Positions 37,435 to 46,091 of a stretch of 54,698 nt of DNA are shown here, piece after piece; position 1 is the first letter of the stretch, and every line of letters begins with the position of its first letter. Made by a program: the position numbers and the translations under genes. The notes under the pieces were generated by a model. The model was not told the origin of the DNA. It saw nothing but the letters and a program-made list of their open reading frames with translations, and did not search any database. The stretch is from Streptomyces sp. SA15. Its GTDB lineage: Bacteria > Actinomycetota > Actinomycetes > Streptomycetales > Streptomycetaceae. Location of the stretch: the NCBI RefSeq assembly GCF_002291145.1, contig NZ_NTGE01000044.1, forward strand, positions 1-54,698, read 5' to 3'.

Positions 37435-38832
37435 ATGAGCGACACGGAAACCACCACCAGCCGCACGCCGGATGCGCCGCATCCGCTGCGCTGGACGGCC
37501 CTGGGACTGCTGGGACTGGCCCAGCTGATGCTGATCCTCGACATCACCGTCGTCGCGATCGCCCTGCCGGACATGGGCGCCGAACTGGACCTGGACCGCG
37601 CGGCCTTGACCTGGGTGGTCAGCGGCTACGCCCTCACGTTCGGGAGCCTGATGCTGCTCGGCGGCCGGGCCGCGGACCTCTTCGGCCCCAAGCGGGTCGT
37701 CCTGGCCGGGCTCGCCGTGTTCACCGCCGCCTCCCTGGCCGCCGGACTGGCCACCGGCGCCCCGCTGCTGCTTGCCGCACGGATCGCCCAGGGCGCGGGC
37801 GCCGCGATGCTCTCGCCCGCTGCGCTGTCGGTGGTGGTGCGGCTGTTCGACGGCGACGAGCGCAACCGCGCGCTCGGTATCTGGTCGGCGCTTGGCGGCG
37901 GGGGAGCCGCCCTCGGTGTGCTGCTGGGCGGGTTGATCACGGCGGGTCCGGGCTGGGCCTGGGTCTTCTTCGTCAACGTTCCCGTCGGCCTGGTCGTCCT
38001 TGTCTCACTCGCCCGGATCCTGCCCCGCCTGCCCCGCGCGGCTACCGGCTCCCTGGACATACCCGGCGCCGTCCTGGTCGCCGCCGCGACCGGCGCGCTC
38101 ATCTACGCCCTGATCCATGCCGGTGACCACGGCTGGCTCGATCTCGTCACCGTGGCCCTGGCCTTCGCCGCAGCAGTCGGCTACGCGGCCTTCGCCCTCT
38201 GGCAGCGCCGGGCGGCGGCGCCGCTGATGGACCTGCGGCTGCTCACCCGGCGGCCGGTGGTGGCGGGCACCTTCGTCATCGCCGTCACGACGGCGCTGAT
38301 GGTGGGGGCCTTCTTCCTCGGCTCCTTCTACCTGCAGAACCTTCAGGACCACGGGGCACTGACGACCGGTGTGCTGTTCCTGCCGGTGGCGCTGCTGACC
38401 ATGGCCGCCGCCGCAGCCGCCGGCCGTGTGATCGGCGTTCTTGGACCCCGGCTGCTGGCGGTGCTCTCTTTGGCTGTGGCGGGCGCCGGGTTCCTCGTGC
38501 CGGTGCTGTGGTCCGGAACGGCCGCGATGGTCGCCGGCGTGAGCGTGGCCGCGGCGGGACTGGGCGGCCTGTTCGTGGTCGCCTCCGCCACCGCACTCGC
38601 CAGCGTCGCTCCCCACGAGGCCGGGGTCGCGTCGGGCATCGTCAGCACCTTCCACGAGTTCGGCGCCTCCGCCGGCGCGGCGGCCGTCTCCAGCGCCGCC
38701 GCTACGAGCATCGCCGCCCGCACCGGTGCCCAGAGCGCCTCCGGATTCGACGACGCGTTCCTCGTCGCCACCGGCCTGGCCGCAGTCTCCGCCGTCATCG
38801 TCTGGTGGCTGATCCCCGCCAAGCAGCAGTAA
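37435..38832 (+). CDS. MFS exporter, 14-TM DHA2 type
   Basis: A 465-residue membrane transporter from ATG 37435 with GAGGGG upstream. TM1 carries LGLAQLMLILDITVVAIALP, then LTWVVSGYALTFGSLMLLGG, motif A GGRAADLFGPKR and motif C WSALGGGGAALGVLLGG. It is of the EmrB/QacA class but has little similarity to the exporter at 30869 outside the motifs. It probably exports a toxic compound and is de-repressed through the divergent TetR gene. Confidence 0.94.
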   Translation: MSDTETTTSRTPDAPHPLRWTALGLLGLAQLMLILDITVVAIALPDMGAELDLDRAALTWVVSGYALTFGSLMLLGGRAADLFGPKRVVLAGLAVFTAASLAAGLATGAPLLLAARIAQGAGAAMLSPAALSVVVRLFDGDERNRALGIWSALGGGGAALGVLLGGLITAGPGWAWVFFVNVPVGLVVLVSLARILPRLPRAATGSLDIPGAVLVAAATGALIYALIHAGDHGWLDLVTVALAFAAAVGYAAFALWQRRAAAPLMDLRLLTRRPVVAGTFVIAVTTALMVGAFFLGSFYLQNLQDHGALTTGVLFLPVALLTMAAAAAAGRVIGVLGPRLLAVLSLAVAGAGFLVPVLWSGTAAMVAGVSVAAAGLGGLFVVASATALASVAPHEAGVASGIVSTFHEFGASAGAAAVSSAAATSIAARTGAQSASGFDDAFLVATGLAAVSAVIVWWLIPAKQQ

Positions 38833-38983
38833 GCCCAGGCCACATACCTCAGGGGGCGAAAGGGGCGGGCCGCGCAGGCGAAGCCGAAGGACTGCGCTAT
38901 GCCCCCGCCACCGCATCGCAGCGATCCCACCCCCAACGGAACGGGCGTACCGCACGCCCTCGAAATGCTCACGGAGGCACAGG

Positions 38984-39511
38984 ATGAACATCGGAAAGCG
39001 CCGGCTGCTGACGGCCGGCATCACCACGGCCTGCATTGGCGCGGCAGTGAGCGCAGCCTTCTGGATCGGCGGCCCCCAAAAGGACAGCAGCGAGGGGCGG
39101 ACCGACCGGCAGGAAGCGGTCGCCGAACGCGGCCGGACCGTGATGCCCTTCGACCTCGAAGAGACCACCCACCACTTCACCCCGACCGACACAGGCGGCA
39201 TCCAGGACGTCGTCGCCGACCAGCCCGACGACGCCAAGCAGATCGCCCTCATCCGCACCCACCTGAAGCAGGAGGCCAAGGCCTTCGGCCAGGGCGACTT
39301 CGGCGACCCCGCCCAGATCCACGGCGACAGCATGCCGGGACTGGCCGCACTGGAGGAGGGCTACGACCGCATCGAAGTCCGCTACAAGGAGCGGACCGAC
39401 GGAGCCACCCTGACGTACACCACCGACGAGCCCGCCTTGGTCGACGCTCTGCACGACTGGTTCGAAGCACAGCTCAGCGACCACGGCGACCACGCCGAAA
39501 CCGGCCACTGA
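38984..39511 (+). CDS. Hypothetical exported or membrane-anchored protein
   Basis: A 175-residue protein from ATG 38984 with GGAGGCACAGG upstream. The N-terminus GKRRLLTAGITTACIGAAVS is a signal or anchor helix with an Arg-Arg pair. The rest is acidic: ALIRTHLKQEAKAFGQGDFG, then IHGDSMPGLAALEEGYDRIE and ALVDALHDWFEAQLSDHG. Similar small proteins are sometimes named 'aspartate carbamoyltransferase' in databases, but no such catalytic motifs are present, so I leave the function open. Confidence 0.75.
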   Translation: MNIGKRRLLTAGITTACIGAAVSAAFWIGGPQKDSSEGRTDRQEAVAERGRTVMPFDLEETTHHFTPTDTGGIQDVVADQPDDAKQIALIRTHLKQEAKAFGQGDFGDPAQIHGDSMPGLAALEEGYDRIEVRYKERTDGATLTYTTDEPALVDALHDWFEAQLSDHGDHAETGH

Positions 39512-39573
39512 CTCACCGGCCGAGCACCACGGCAGACCGCCACCGCAACGACGCACGATCGGAAGTGGACAGG

Positions 39574-40026
39574 TTGAACGACCCGTACGAGTTGAGCGTC
39601 GGTGTGCCCTCCGTCGAGGTCTTCCGCCGCCTGCGCACCGACGCCGGCCTCTCCGACAAGGACCCCGAAGCGGTCGCGCTCGCCCTGCCGAACACGTGGC
39701 ACGGGGTGGTCCTCAGCCACGAGGGGCAGCCCATCGGCATGGGACGGATCATCGGGGACGGCGGCACCGCCTTCCAGATCGTCGACATGTGCGTTAACCC
39801 CGCCCACCAAGGACGTGGCCTCGGCAGGCGCATCATGGCCGCACTCACCGAGGAACTGGAACGCCGGGCGCCCGCCACCGCCTACGTCTCACTGATCGCC
39901 GACGGCCCGGCCCGCTTCCTCTACGAGAAGTTCGGCTTCGCCGACACCGCCACCCACGACTCGATCGGCATGTACCGCATCATCGGCAAACGCCCTGGGG
40001 CCAGCCGACCACAGGCGCAGCCCTAG
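39574..40026 (+). CDS. GNAT-family N-acetyltransferase
   Basis: A 150-residue acetyltransferase. TTG 39574 was chosen because GGAAGTGG lies at a good distance; GTG 39565 is the alternative. The acetyl-CoA motif A is clear: FQIVDMCVNPAHQGRGLGRR (V-x-P-x-x-Q-G-x-G). Motif B includes FLYEKFGFAD. The family acts on small molecules or proteins; the C-terminal half resembles small-molecule GNATs. Substrate unknown. Single gene, 62 bp behind the hypothetical protein. Confidence 0.88.
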   Translation: MNDPYELSVGVPSVEVFRRLRTDAGLSDKDPEAVALALPNTWHGVVLSHEGQPIGMGRIIGDGGTAFQIVDMCVNPAHQGRGLGRRIMAALTEELERRAPATAYVSLIADGPARFLYEKFGFADTATHDSIGMYRIIGKRPGASRPQAQP

Positions 40027-40233
40027 ACGTTGCCGGCCCCGTGACCGCGGCCCCCACCGGGCCTACCTGTCCGGTACCAGCGGCGGACGGGTGGAGGCAC
40101 CGCAGCCCCGCCCGGCCGATCGTGAACATCTCGTTGCAGGTCACCTCACCGACCTTCGAGGCGTTGATACTGGCCGGGCGAACAACGGGCAGGGGGCGAC
40201 GGTGAACTGGACGGTGCCAGGAGGACTGGTTGC

Positions 40234-40400
40234 CGGCTGCTGATCGCGACCGTGACCGCACCGGTCGGCGTCTCCTGTGCGGTGTTCCTCCTCCCCATCC
40301 AGCCGAGCGTCTTCGGCGTGCCCAACCCCGCAGTCACCCCAACCAACCTGCTGTTCAACGTCGCCGCAGGACCCGGCGCCCGAAGGGCTGCTGCGCACCC
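40234..40400 (+). pseudogene. N-terminal remnant of a TauE/SafE-type permease
   Basis: The frame reads RLLIATVTAPVGVSCAVFLL and VFGVPNPAVTPTNLLFNVAA, then GPGA: the first helix and the conserved PxAVTPTNLLFNV of TauE/SafE sulfite/anion exporters. At about 40380 the frame shifts (next LLRTQGLAG) and similarity ends. The rest of 40027-40507 holds no gene that I can see. Confidence 0.7.
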
Positions 40401-40507
40401 AGGGCTTGGCGGGCGACCGCAGCTCCTGCATGCCCTCCAGGACGGATGCCTGCCCATCTCAGGCCGGTTCCGCACCATGCCAGCGGGCGACCTGGATCGC
40501 TGCTCCG

Positions 40508-41293
40508 TTATGTCGGGCACCTGGGCAGTACGGTGCTCAACTGGGCCAGCCTGTCGGGCTCGACGCGGATCCCGGGGAGCCATAGGTGCTGCCCTTTCCG
40601 CGCGACCTGGATCCAGATGCTGCTGTGTTTTTCTTCCTCGTCGGTGACGGTGACGCCGTCGGCGATCCGGCAACGCGCGTGCAGCAGGTCATGGTGCCAG
40701 ACACGGTCGGCGGAGTTGGCCGTCGTGTAGGGACGGTAGGGGTCCCAGGCCAGATGCAGCGCGCATTCGTGCGTACGGGGTTTCTGGCATTTCTCTTCGA
40801 CGTTGTGGACGAGCACTCCGGCATCGCCGTAGCCGGTCTTCGCGTCCTTCGCTTCGGTGCCGCCCTGGGCAGGGGGCGCGGTGGGTGAGTGCTGGAGGCC
40901 GAACAGCGTCAGCCCGGCCGCAAGGCCGATGGCGGTGCCGGCTGCGGCGAAGCCCCATGGACCGGACAGGTGCTTGCGCAGACGGCGTCGCCAGGTGAGG
41001 GAGGGTTTTGGTGGCGGGGCGGCAGGGGCTGGTTCCTCGGACCGACTGCGGTCGGCGGCCTCCCACAAAGCCCGGTACACGCTGGGGTCTGCTCCCAGCG
41101 CCCGGCACAGGTCCCGGACGACGGGCCACGGAGGCACGGTTTCGCCGCGGAAGTAGCGGGAGAGCGACGAGTCGCTGATGCGGACCTGGGTTTCCAGGGC
41201 GCGAAGCGTGCGGCCCGAGCTTCGCTGCAGTCCCCGCAGCGCCTCGCCCAGCCTCCGTGCTGCCGCTGCGTCCTGCGGACGTTGGCCACTCAT
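40508..41293 (-). CDS. XRE-family membrane-anchored helix-turn-helix protein
   Basis: A 261-residue protein from ATG 41293 (TTG 41299 also possible behind GGGGAG). The N-terminus has an XRE domain (RRLGEALRGLQRSSGRTLRA, SDSSLSRYFRGETVPPWPVV). A linker and basic stretch lead to one transmembrane helix (WGFAAAGTAIGLAAGLTLFG). The outer domain has three or more Cys (EKCQKPRTHECALH, ARCRIADG, LPRCPT), which probably form disulfides. Such anchored XRE proteins are common and uncharacterised in Streptomyces. Confidence 0.88.
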   Translation of the reverse strand: MSGQRPQDAAAARRLGEALRGLQRSSGRTLRALETQVRISDSSLSRYFRGETVPPWPVVRDLCRALGADPSVYRALWEAADRSRSEEPAPAAPPPKPSLTWRRRLRKHLSGPWGFAAAGTAIGLAAGLTLFGLQHSPTAPPAQGGTEAKDAKTGYGDAGVLVHNVEEKCQKPRTHECALHLAWDPYRPYTTANSADRVWHHDLLHARCRIADGVTVTDEEEKHSSIWIQVARKGQHLWLPGIRVEPDRLAQLSTVLPRCPT

Positions 41294-41558
41294 CGACAAG
41301 GGTCTCCCCGCAGGTGCCGCAACCGTGTCCCGTCGGCTGCTTCATGTCCCGGGACGGATACGTCCCAGCAGGTCAGGAATGTATTGATCCCGACATCGGT
41401 GAAGCAAACGGGACCCGCTGGCGAAGAGCGATCTACCACCGCAAACTCGGCGTACCGGCTGCGCAGATCACCCCCGAGGGTGAGCGGGCCGGTGGCCATG
41501 GCCGTGCCGGCACAAGCCGCATGAGCCGACTGTGAACCCTCCACCGAAAGGCTTCACC

Positions 41559-41837
41559 ATGCGTGTACGCACCATGTTCTGCGCCCTCGCAGCGATCGCC
41601 GTGACTGGGCTCGGCCTGAGCGCAGCGGCGCCCGCAGTCGCGGCGCCTGCCGCAGCCTCCTCGCACGTGACCGCCGTCCAGGCGGCCGACGGCCTCAACG
41701 TCCACCGGGGCAAGTACTTCACCCTGAGCGGCTGCCAGACGGCCGGTCAGCAGGGCATCGATCGCGGACACTGGGACGCCTACCAGTGCGCCGATGGCAC
41801 GTGGCCCTTGCGGTGGAACCTGTGGACCAACCGCTGA
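41559..41837 (+). CDS. Small secreted protein
   Basis: A 92-residue protein from ATG 41559. The signal peptide is clear (VRTMFCALAAIAVTGLGLSA, cleavage near AVAAPA). The mature part is about 60 residues with two Cys (LSGCQTAG and YQCADG) that could form one disulfide, and Trp-rich end WPLRWNLWTNR. No known motif. It is followed by a strong terminator, so it is a single-gene unit. Function unknown. Confidence 0.75.
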   Translation: MRVRTMFCALAAIAVTGLGLSAAAPAVAAPAAASSHVTAVQAADGLNVHRGKYFTLSGCQTAGQQGIDRGHWDAYQCADGTWPLRWNLWTNR

Positions 41838-41847
41838 GAAGGTAGCG

Positions 41848-41885
41848 CCGCTGGCGGCCCCTGAACACAGGGAGGCCGCCAGCGG
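41848..41885 (+). terminator. Terminator of the small secreted protein gene
   Basis: CCGCTGGCGGCC (41848-41859) pairs with GGCCGCCAGCGG (41874-41885), 12 bp perfect, with inner CCTG/CAGG pairing, 10 bp after the stop. Confidence 0.85.
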
Positions 41886-42229
41886 CCGCGGACCGCCCGA
41901 CTGCTGACGGCCCGGCAACACCCGTCCGCTGCGTCCTCCTCTCCCTCCATGCCCGACGTCAGCTGCCTCCTCCGGTGCGGCAGGGATCCAGGGAGGACAA
42001 GCGCGATGTCGCCGATGACGACATGGCTGTGACGGCGCAGGTGCACCATGTTCAGGAGGTCGTCCAAGTCCACCGGGACGGCGGAGCCGGCGGAGAGCTC
42101 CGTGAAGGAGGTGTGGGCGAGCTTGGGCCTGATCTGGGCCACGGCCGGATGGTGACAGCGAGGTCTGACAACACCCGCCCTGCATCAGAACGCGCGCACG
42201 GTTTCCCTTGCGGCCGTCCGAGATCGGGC
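41886..42229. other. Gene-free stretch
   Basis: About 340 bp in which no frame has convincing codon use or motifs. A minus-strand frame with VDLDDLLNMVHLRRHSHVVI (around 42030-42090) might be a decayed gene but I cannot assign it. Confidence 0.4.
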
Positions 42230-42560
42230 CTACACGCCGTCGGCGAGTCCGTGGTCGAACCCCCGGATCACGGGATCAAGTTCGGCGGCCGCGCCACACA
42301 GAGAACAAGTCGGGTCCCCGGATGCTCCGCGGCGTCCAGTGCCTCGTCCAAGGTCAGCAGCGGCGCCCCGGCGGGGGCTTCGTCGCAGTCGAAGGCGTGG
42401 ATGACGCCCCGGCCGGGACCGCGGCCGCCGTCCAGCTTCTGCAGGACCCAGCCGAACGGCCGGCGCGGTCCCAGGATCTCGCGCACCGTCCACGGCTTCT
42501 CCAGGCGCTCGGTGGGCACGGCGTCGTACGAGACCCCGCCGACCGGCCTCACGCGGGAGC
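42230..42560 (-). pseudogene. DUF6233-like protein remnant with frameshift
   Basis: Frame one reads TVREILGPRRPFGWVLQKLD, then HAFDCDEAPAGAPLLTLDEA and HPGTRLVLC. At about 42310 the reading changes to CSLCGAAAELDPVIRGFDHG, the expected Cys-containing end. I associate this pattern with DUF6233, a family abundant in Streptomyces accessory DNA. The N-terminus is unclear. Confidence 0.5.
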
Positions 42561-42702
42561 CTGCGCCCACACCTCGTACCAGGCGGGCTCCACACCGCCT
42601 GAAAACTGGTGGAGAGGCAGTATTGCCAGAGCGCGGTATTCGTGTGCCAAGTGTTCCAAAAGTCTGGTGCTCGCCCTTTCGGGTGCGTGTCATGATCGCG
42701 AT

Positions 42703-43177
42703 ATGAGGAAGATCATTCAGTTATCGGCCACTGCCCTGACTACCGCGGTCCTTCTGTCCCGCATCCCCGACCGCGCAGGCCAGGCCCGGTCCGGTCGTAC
42801 CAAACCCGTTCGACATGAGGGTTCGCTGCGCGTCGAACGATGACGACGGGCGCAAGATCGTTACCCGGTACGGCAACTCCGAGCTCGGCTGGAACCACTT
42901 CACCCACCGGCACAACATCAAAAAATGCGCCATCCTCAACGCAGCCCTCAAGGACAAGGTCGACCGCAATGACGGCCACGGGCGGTTGGAGTATGACGGC
43001 GTCGCGATCAGGACCGGCGGCAGCCCCGCGCAGGTCAAGTTCGTCGTGATCGTTCAGTACACGCGCAAGACTAAGGATGGACGGTACGACGCCGGCCGGG
43101 GACAGAAGATCGGCGTCATCAACGCCTTCTGCCGCAACCAGCCGAACAACAAGTGCCCCGCATGGATGAACCAGTGA
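42703..43177 (+). pseudogene. Small secreted protein gene, frameshifted in its signal peptide
   Basis: ATG 42703 starts RKIIQLSATALTTAVLLS, a clean signal-peptide core. In that frame it then degrades and stops. From about 42758 a different frame reads ASPTAQARPGPVVPNPFDMR (a proper cleavage site AQA-RPG) and continues as an apparently intact mature protein with VRCASNDDDGRKIV, WNHFTHRHNIKKCAILNAAL and AFCRNQPNNKCPAW. One indel near 42755 would join them. Four Cys in the mature part suggest two disulfides. Family unknown. Confidence 0.65.
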
Positions 43178-43860
43178 TCGATTCCGAAGACCGAGAGCAG
43201 CAGGCGGCTGTCAGCCGCCTGCTGCTGTACTACCTCAACGCCCCCATCGCCGAGGGCTGCCGCCTGCGCGGAGTCGTGCCCGCCCCAGGCGCCGTCCGGA
43301 TCGCCGTCCATGCTGGAGACGACGAGGACGGCGCTACGTTCCTGTACGAGATCCCCCACGACACCGTCGCCCCGTACTACATCCCCGGCATCCTGCGCAC
43401 TGTCCTGGCCGGCACCCAGCTCTACGGCAGCAGCGACATCAGCGAAGCCATGGGGATGACCGTCATCCGCCTCCGTCCCGAGGAGATCACCCCGGACCCA
43501 GAACCCGAACAGGGCCAGGCACTCACCGTCCTGCGCGCCTTGTCGGACCCCGGCGACGAGGAGAACCCCTTCCTGATCGGTTTCCTGCTGCTGGGGCACA
43601 GCCTGTTGCGCCTGTACGTGCAGCGCCCTGACCACCCAGGCACCATCGGCGTAGACATTCGCCTCACCGGTACGCCTACCGCTCTGATCGCCTCCCTTCC
43701 CAGCCTCATCGAAGAAGAGCAGCACCAGACCGGCCCTCGCAGAGCCCTTGGTGCCCTGGGTCATATTCCGACCGTTCCATACCGGTCCGGTGGACGGCGG
43801 CCGAGGGTGCGCGGCGTTGACGCGGGAAAACCGGCCAACCTCTCCGAACAGCACAGCTAG
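43162..43860 (+). CDS. Hypothetical protein
   Basis: A 232-residue protein from ATG 43162, which overlaps the stop of the preceding small secreted protein gene by 16 nt, so they are probably cotranscribed. It begins MDEPVIDSEDREQQAAVSRL and has VRIAVHAGDDEDGATFLYEI, RPEEITPDPEPEQGQALTVL and NPFLIGFLLLGHSLLRLYV. Acidic in the first half; no signal peptide, transmembrane segment or known motif that I can name. The C-terminal 40 residues are basic and may be a poorly conserved extension. Confidence 0.6.
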   Translation: MDEPVIDSEDREQQAAVSRLLLYYLNAPIAEGCRLRGVVPAPGAVRIAVHAGDDEDGATFLYEIPHDTVAPYYIPGILRTVLAGTQLYGSSDISEAMGMTVIRLRPEEITPDPEPEQGQALTVLRALSDPGDEENPFLIGFLLLGHSLLRLYVQRPDHPGTIGVDIRLTGTPTALIASLPSLIEEEQHQTGPRRALGALGHIPTVPYRSGGRRPRVRGVDAGKPANLSEQHS

Positions 43861-43910
43861 GGCGTGATTCAGATGTTCTACCAGTCGGTCAGGTCCACGA
43901 TGAGATCGCA

Positions 43911-45062
43911 GTGCGGGTCATCGAGAGACGGCTTACGACCAGAAAGCCGCTCAGGTCGGCGGACCTGCCGATCCGCGTCCCGCTGATCCATGGGGAGACG
44001 ACCGCCTCCTACCTCGCCCGGACCGCGGCCGCCAACGGCATCGAGGCCGGCCGACTCCTCAAGGCGCTGCACCAGGGCCGTCTGCCCAGCGGGGCCCTCG
44101 CACCGCTCCGTCCGCACCTGAAGGAGGTCCGGCTCAGCCCGGAGTCCGTCACCCGCCTGGCGGCACTCGTGGAGCGAGACGAAGACCAGCTGCGCCGCGC
44201 CCTCCCCGGCCTCCGCCCGGGCGGGCTGCTGGTCGTCTCCGGAGCCGAGGTACGCCTCACCGTCTGGCCGGACGGGCCGGGCGAGGGCCCGCTCAAGGCG
44301 TGCCCGCTCTGCCTGGAGGACGGGGCCTGGCTGATCGCGGCCGGCCACCGGTGGCGGCCGTGCGCCTGCGGACGACGCTGGCAGTGCGGGGACGACGCCG
44401 GCTATCTGATCGACACCACGCCCCTGCCGGAAATCGGCCGTGCCCTTCAGCAGCACCGCGCCTTCGACCACCGGTGGGGCCCGGCCGGCGACGCCCTGGT
44501 CGCCGATGCCCACCAGGTGACGCTGTGGTGGTGGGTGTCCAAGCAGTTCGCCCGCGACCTGTGGCACCAGCGCGAGGAAGCGCTGGGAGTGGGGCCCCGG
44601 CTGCGACGCCGGCAGGCGGCCCCGGCCGTCGTCTACCCCGAGGCCGTGCGCCTGGCCGCCGCCATGGCCGACTGGGAGACCCGCCGCGCCGCCTCCGCCG
44701 ACGCCTCCGCCCGCGACTGGCTGGCCGACGTCGCCGACCGCTTCAAAGCGCCGGGCATCGTCGACGGCCGCGAGAGCCAGCCGCTGCGGTACTGGCTGGA
44801 GCTCCACCACTCGCAGCCCGCCCGGCCCGCACCACGCGGCACGAAGCGGGCAGAGCGCCGCTGGAACCTGCTCCCCGGCCTCCACCACCGCCCCGCCGAA
44901 CGCGGGCCCTTCCAGGCCAACTCATGCCTGCGATGGGTGTACGGCCTGCCGCTCACCTCCGTCACCGAGATCTGCCCGTACTGCGGCGCCAGCGCCCCGA
45001 CCTGCCGGTGGGTCCCCTTCCCCGACTGCCCCGAACGCCCGACAGAAGATCAACACCGATAG
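43911..45062 (+). CDS. TniQ-like zinc-finger protein
   Basis: A 383-residue protein from GTG 43911 (start uncertain). The N-terminal part IRVPLIHGETTASYLARTAA and NGIEAGRLLKAL follows the TniQ/TnsD pattern (P..GE...SYL.R.A..NG). A zinc-finger pair is seen as CPLCLEDGAW and WRPCACGRRWQC. A further CPYCGASAPTC lies at the end. TniQ proteins choose target sites for Tn7/Tn5053-type transposons. No tniA/tniB or other transposition gene is near, so it is an orphan, as often seen in Streptomyces, perhaps with a regulatory role. It lies next to the tRNA-Pro attachment region. Confidence 0.75.
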   Translation: MRVIERRLTTRKPLRSADLPIRVPLIHGETTASYLARTAAANGIEAGRLLKALHQGRLPSGALAPLRPHLKEVRLSPESVTRLAALVERDEDQLRRALPGLRPGGLLVVSGAEVRLTVWPDGPGEGPLKACPLCLEDGAWLIAAGHRWRPCACGRRWQCGDDAGYLIDTTPLPEIGRALQQHRAFDHRWGPAGDALVADAHQVTLWWWVSKQFARDLWHQREEALGVGPRLRRRQAAPAVVYPEAVRLAAAMADWETRRAASADASARDWLADVADRFKAPGIVDGRESQPLRYWLELHHSQPARPAPRGTKRAERRWNLLPGLHHRPAERGPFQANSCLRWVYGLPLTSVTEICPYCGASAPTCRWVPFPDCPERPTEDQHR

Positions 45063-45399
45063 GGCCGAAAAGGTTCGGCACCGTCAGGGAGTCGCCAACC
45101 ACGTATAGACGGCACCACCAAGTGACACGAGCGCACCTACGGACACCAGCGCCCTTGATACTGGGTGCACCCAGGGCAGCCTCGGCGACTGGTGGAGAGC
45201 TAGTTCCAAGTTCGGCGGTCAGCCCGCCCCCTTGTGGATACCGCGTGCCTCCGGTGATACTGCGGCCGACGGCCAGCCGTCAGCCCCTACGACACCACGA
45301 GTTCAACCTCAGTAGTGGTCGTAGGCGGTCAGGGAGCGCGGAGAACCTTTGGTCGGCAACCCGGCACGCTGGCAAGTGAGTACGGCGACGGATCCTATA

Positions 45400-45426
45400 G
45401 CGCACCTTGACCGGGTCAACGTGCGC
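45400..45426. repeat. Inverted repeat near tRNA-Pro
   Basis: GCGCAC-C-TTGAC-CGG-GTCAA-C-GTGCGC is an almost perfect 27-bp inverted repeat. Its right half (GTCAACGTGCGCT) recurs as GTCAAGTGCGCT in the att-like copy at 45436-45447 and in the tRNA itself. Such clusters are typical of attP sites with arm-binding repeats. Confidence 0.65.
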
Positions 45427-45431
45427 TTCAG

Positions 45432-45447
45432 CCCAGTCAAGTGCGCT
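45432..45447. other. Candidate attachment site: partial copy of tRNA-Pro
   Basis: CCCAGTCAAGTGCGCT is identical to 45567-45582, the anticodon stem and loop region of tRNA-Pro(GGG), and lies 135 bp downstream of it on the tRNA's 3' side. A 16-nt copy of a tRNA anticodon arm is the usual mark of a tyrosine-integrase crossover site. Confidence 0.65.
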
Positions 45448-45477
45448 GGTCCCCAAGTTGTCCCAAGAATGATCAAT

Positions 45478-45508
45478 GGGCCGATTCAGATCTCCTCTGA
45501 AACGGCCC
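45478..45508 (-). terminator. Hairpin after tRNA-Pro
   Basis: A 12-bp stem with one mismatch (45478-45489 with 45497-45508, 7-nt loop) lies 22 bp past the 3' end of the minus-strand tRNA. It is a likely terminator. Confidence 0.65.
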
Positions 45509-45529
45509 CTGACCTGCGACTTCGTAAAG

Positions 45530-45603
<74 letters not shown>

Positions 45604-45701
45604 GTGCCCGTCTGACCTGGGGTTTCCCTGGCCGGACGTGCATGGAAACAATACCGCACTCGGGTCGGTGGTCGCGCACCGCTTTATTCGGGGAAGTGAT
45701 T

Positions 45702-46061
45702 TCAGTCCGCGGCCGGCAGGCCCAACTCGGGGTGGGCGTCGAGCAGTCGGGGCGGGGCCGCCTGGCGCCAGGAGTCGGCGAGGATGTCCCTCAGTTCACC
45801 CTCGTCCTCCAGCGCGGCCAGGCGGGCCCGCACCCAGGCGAACTGCGCCTCGTGGTCGGCGATCCAGAACTTGTCCGGCTCGGCCATCACCAGTTCGTCG
45901 CGCTCCTCCTTGGGGCAGCGCACGGCGATGGAGGTCTCGTCCTCGGGCAGCGTGACGAACATCTTCCCCGCCACCCTGAACGTGGGCATGCTCCAGGCGA
46001 TCTTCTCCGTCGTGTCCGGCAGCGACAGGGCGATTCGGCGTACGTCTTCGGCATCCGGCAT
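45702..46061 (-). CDS. MmcQ/YjbR-family protein
   Basis: A 119-residue protein from ATG 46061. The pattern AEDVRRIALSLPDTTEKIAW, TFRVAGKMFVTLPEDETSIA and CPKEERDELVMAEPDKFWIA is that of MmcQ/YjbR-like small proteins (double-wing DNA-binding fold, function unsettled). Full length for the family. It is 30 bp downstream of the GNAT gene on the same strand and may be the last gene of that operon. Confidence 0.9.
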   Translation of the reverse strand: MPDAEDVRRIALSLPDTTEKIAWSMPTFRVAGKMFVTLPEDETSIAVRCPKEERDELVMAEPDKFWIADHEAQFAWVRARLAALEDEGELRDILADSWRQAAPPRLLDAHPELGLPAAD

Positions 46062-46091
46062 GACAGGCACCGTAGCCGCTCGCACTGACAA

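Noticed and set aside
38005..39333. 442-codon minus-strand frame over the second exporter and the next gene
   Set aside because: Spans two real plus-strand genes and shows no motif.
41290..41544. 84-codon minus-strand frame and a plus-strand frame at 41257-41535
   Set aside because: Both lie in the leader between the XRE gene and the small secreted protein; no ribosome site, motif or consistent codon use.
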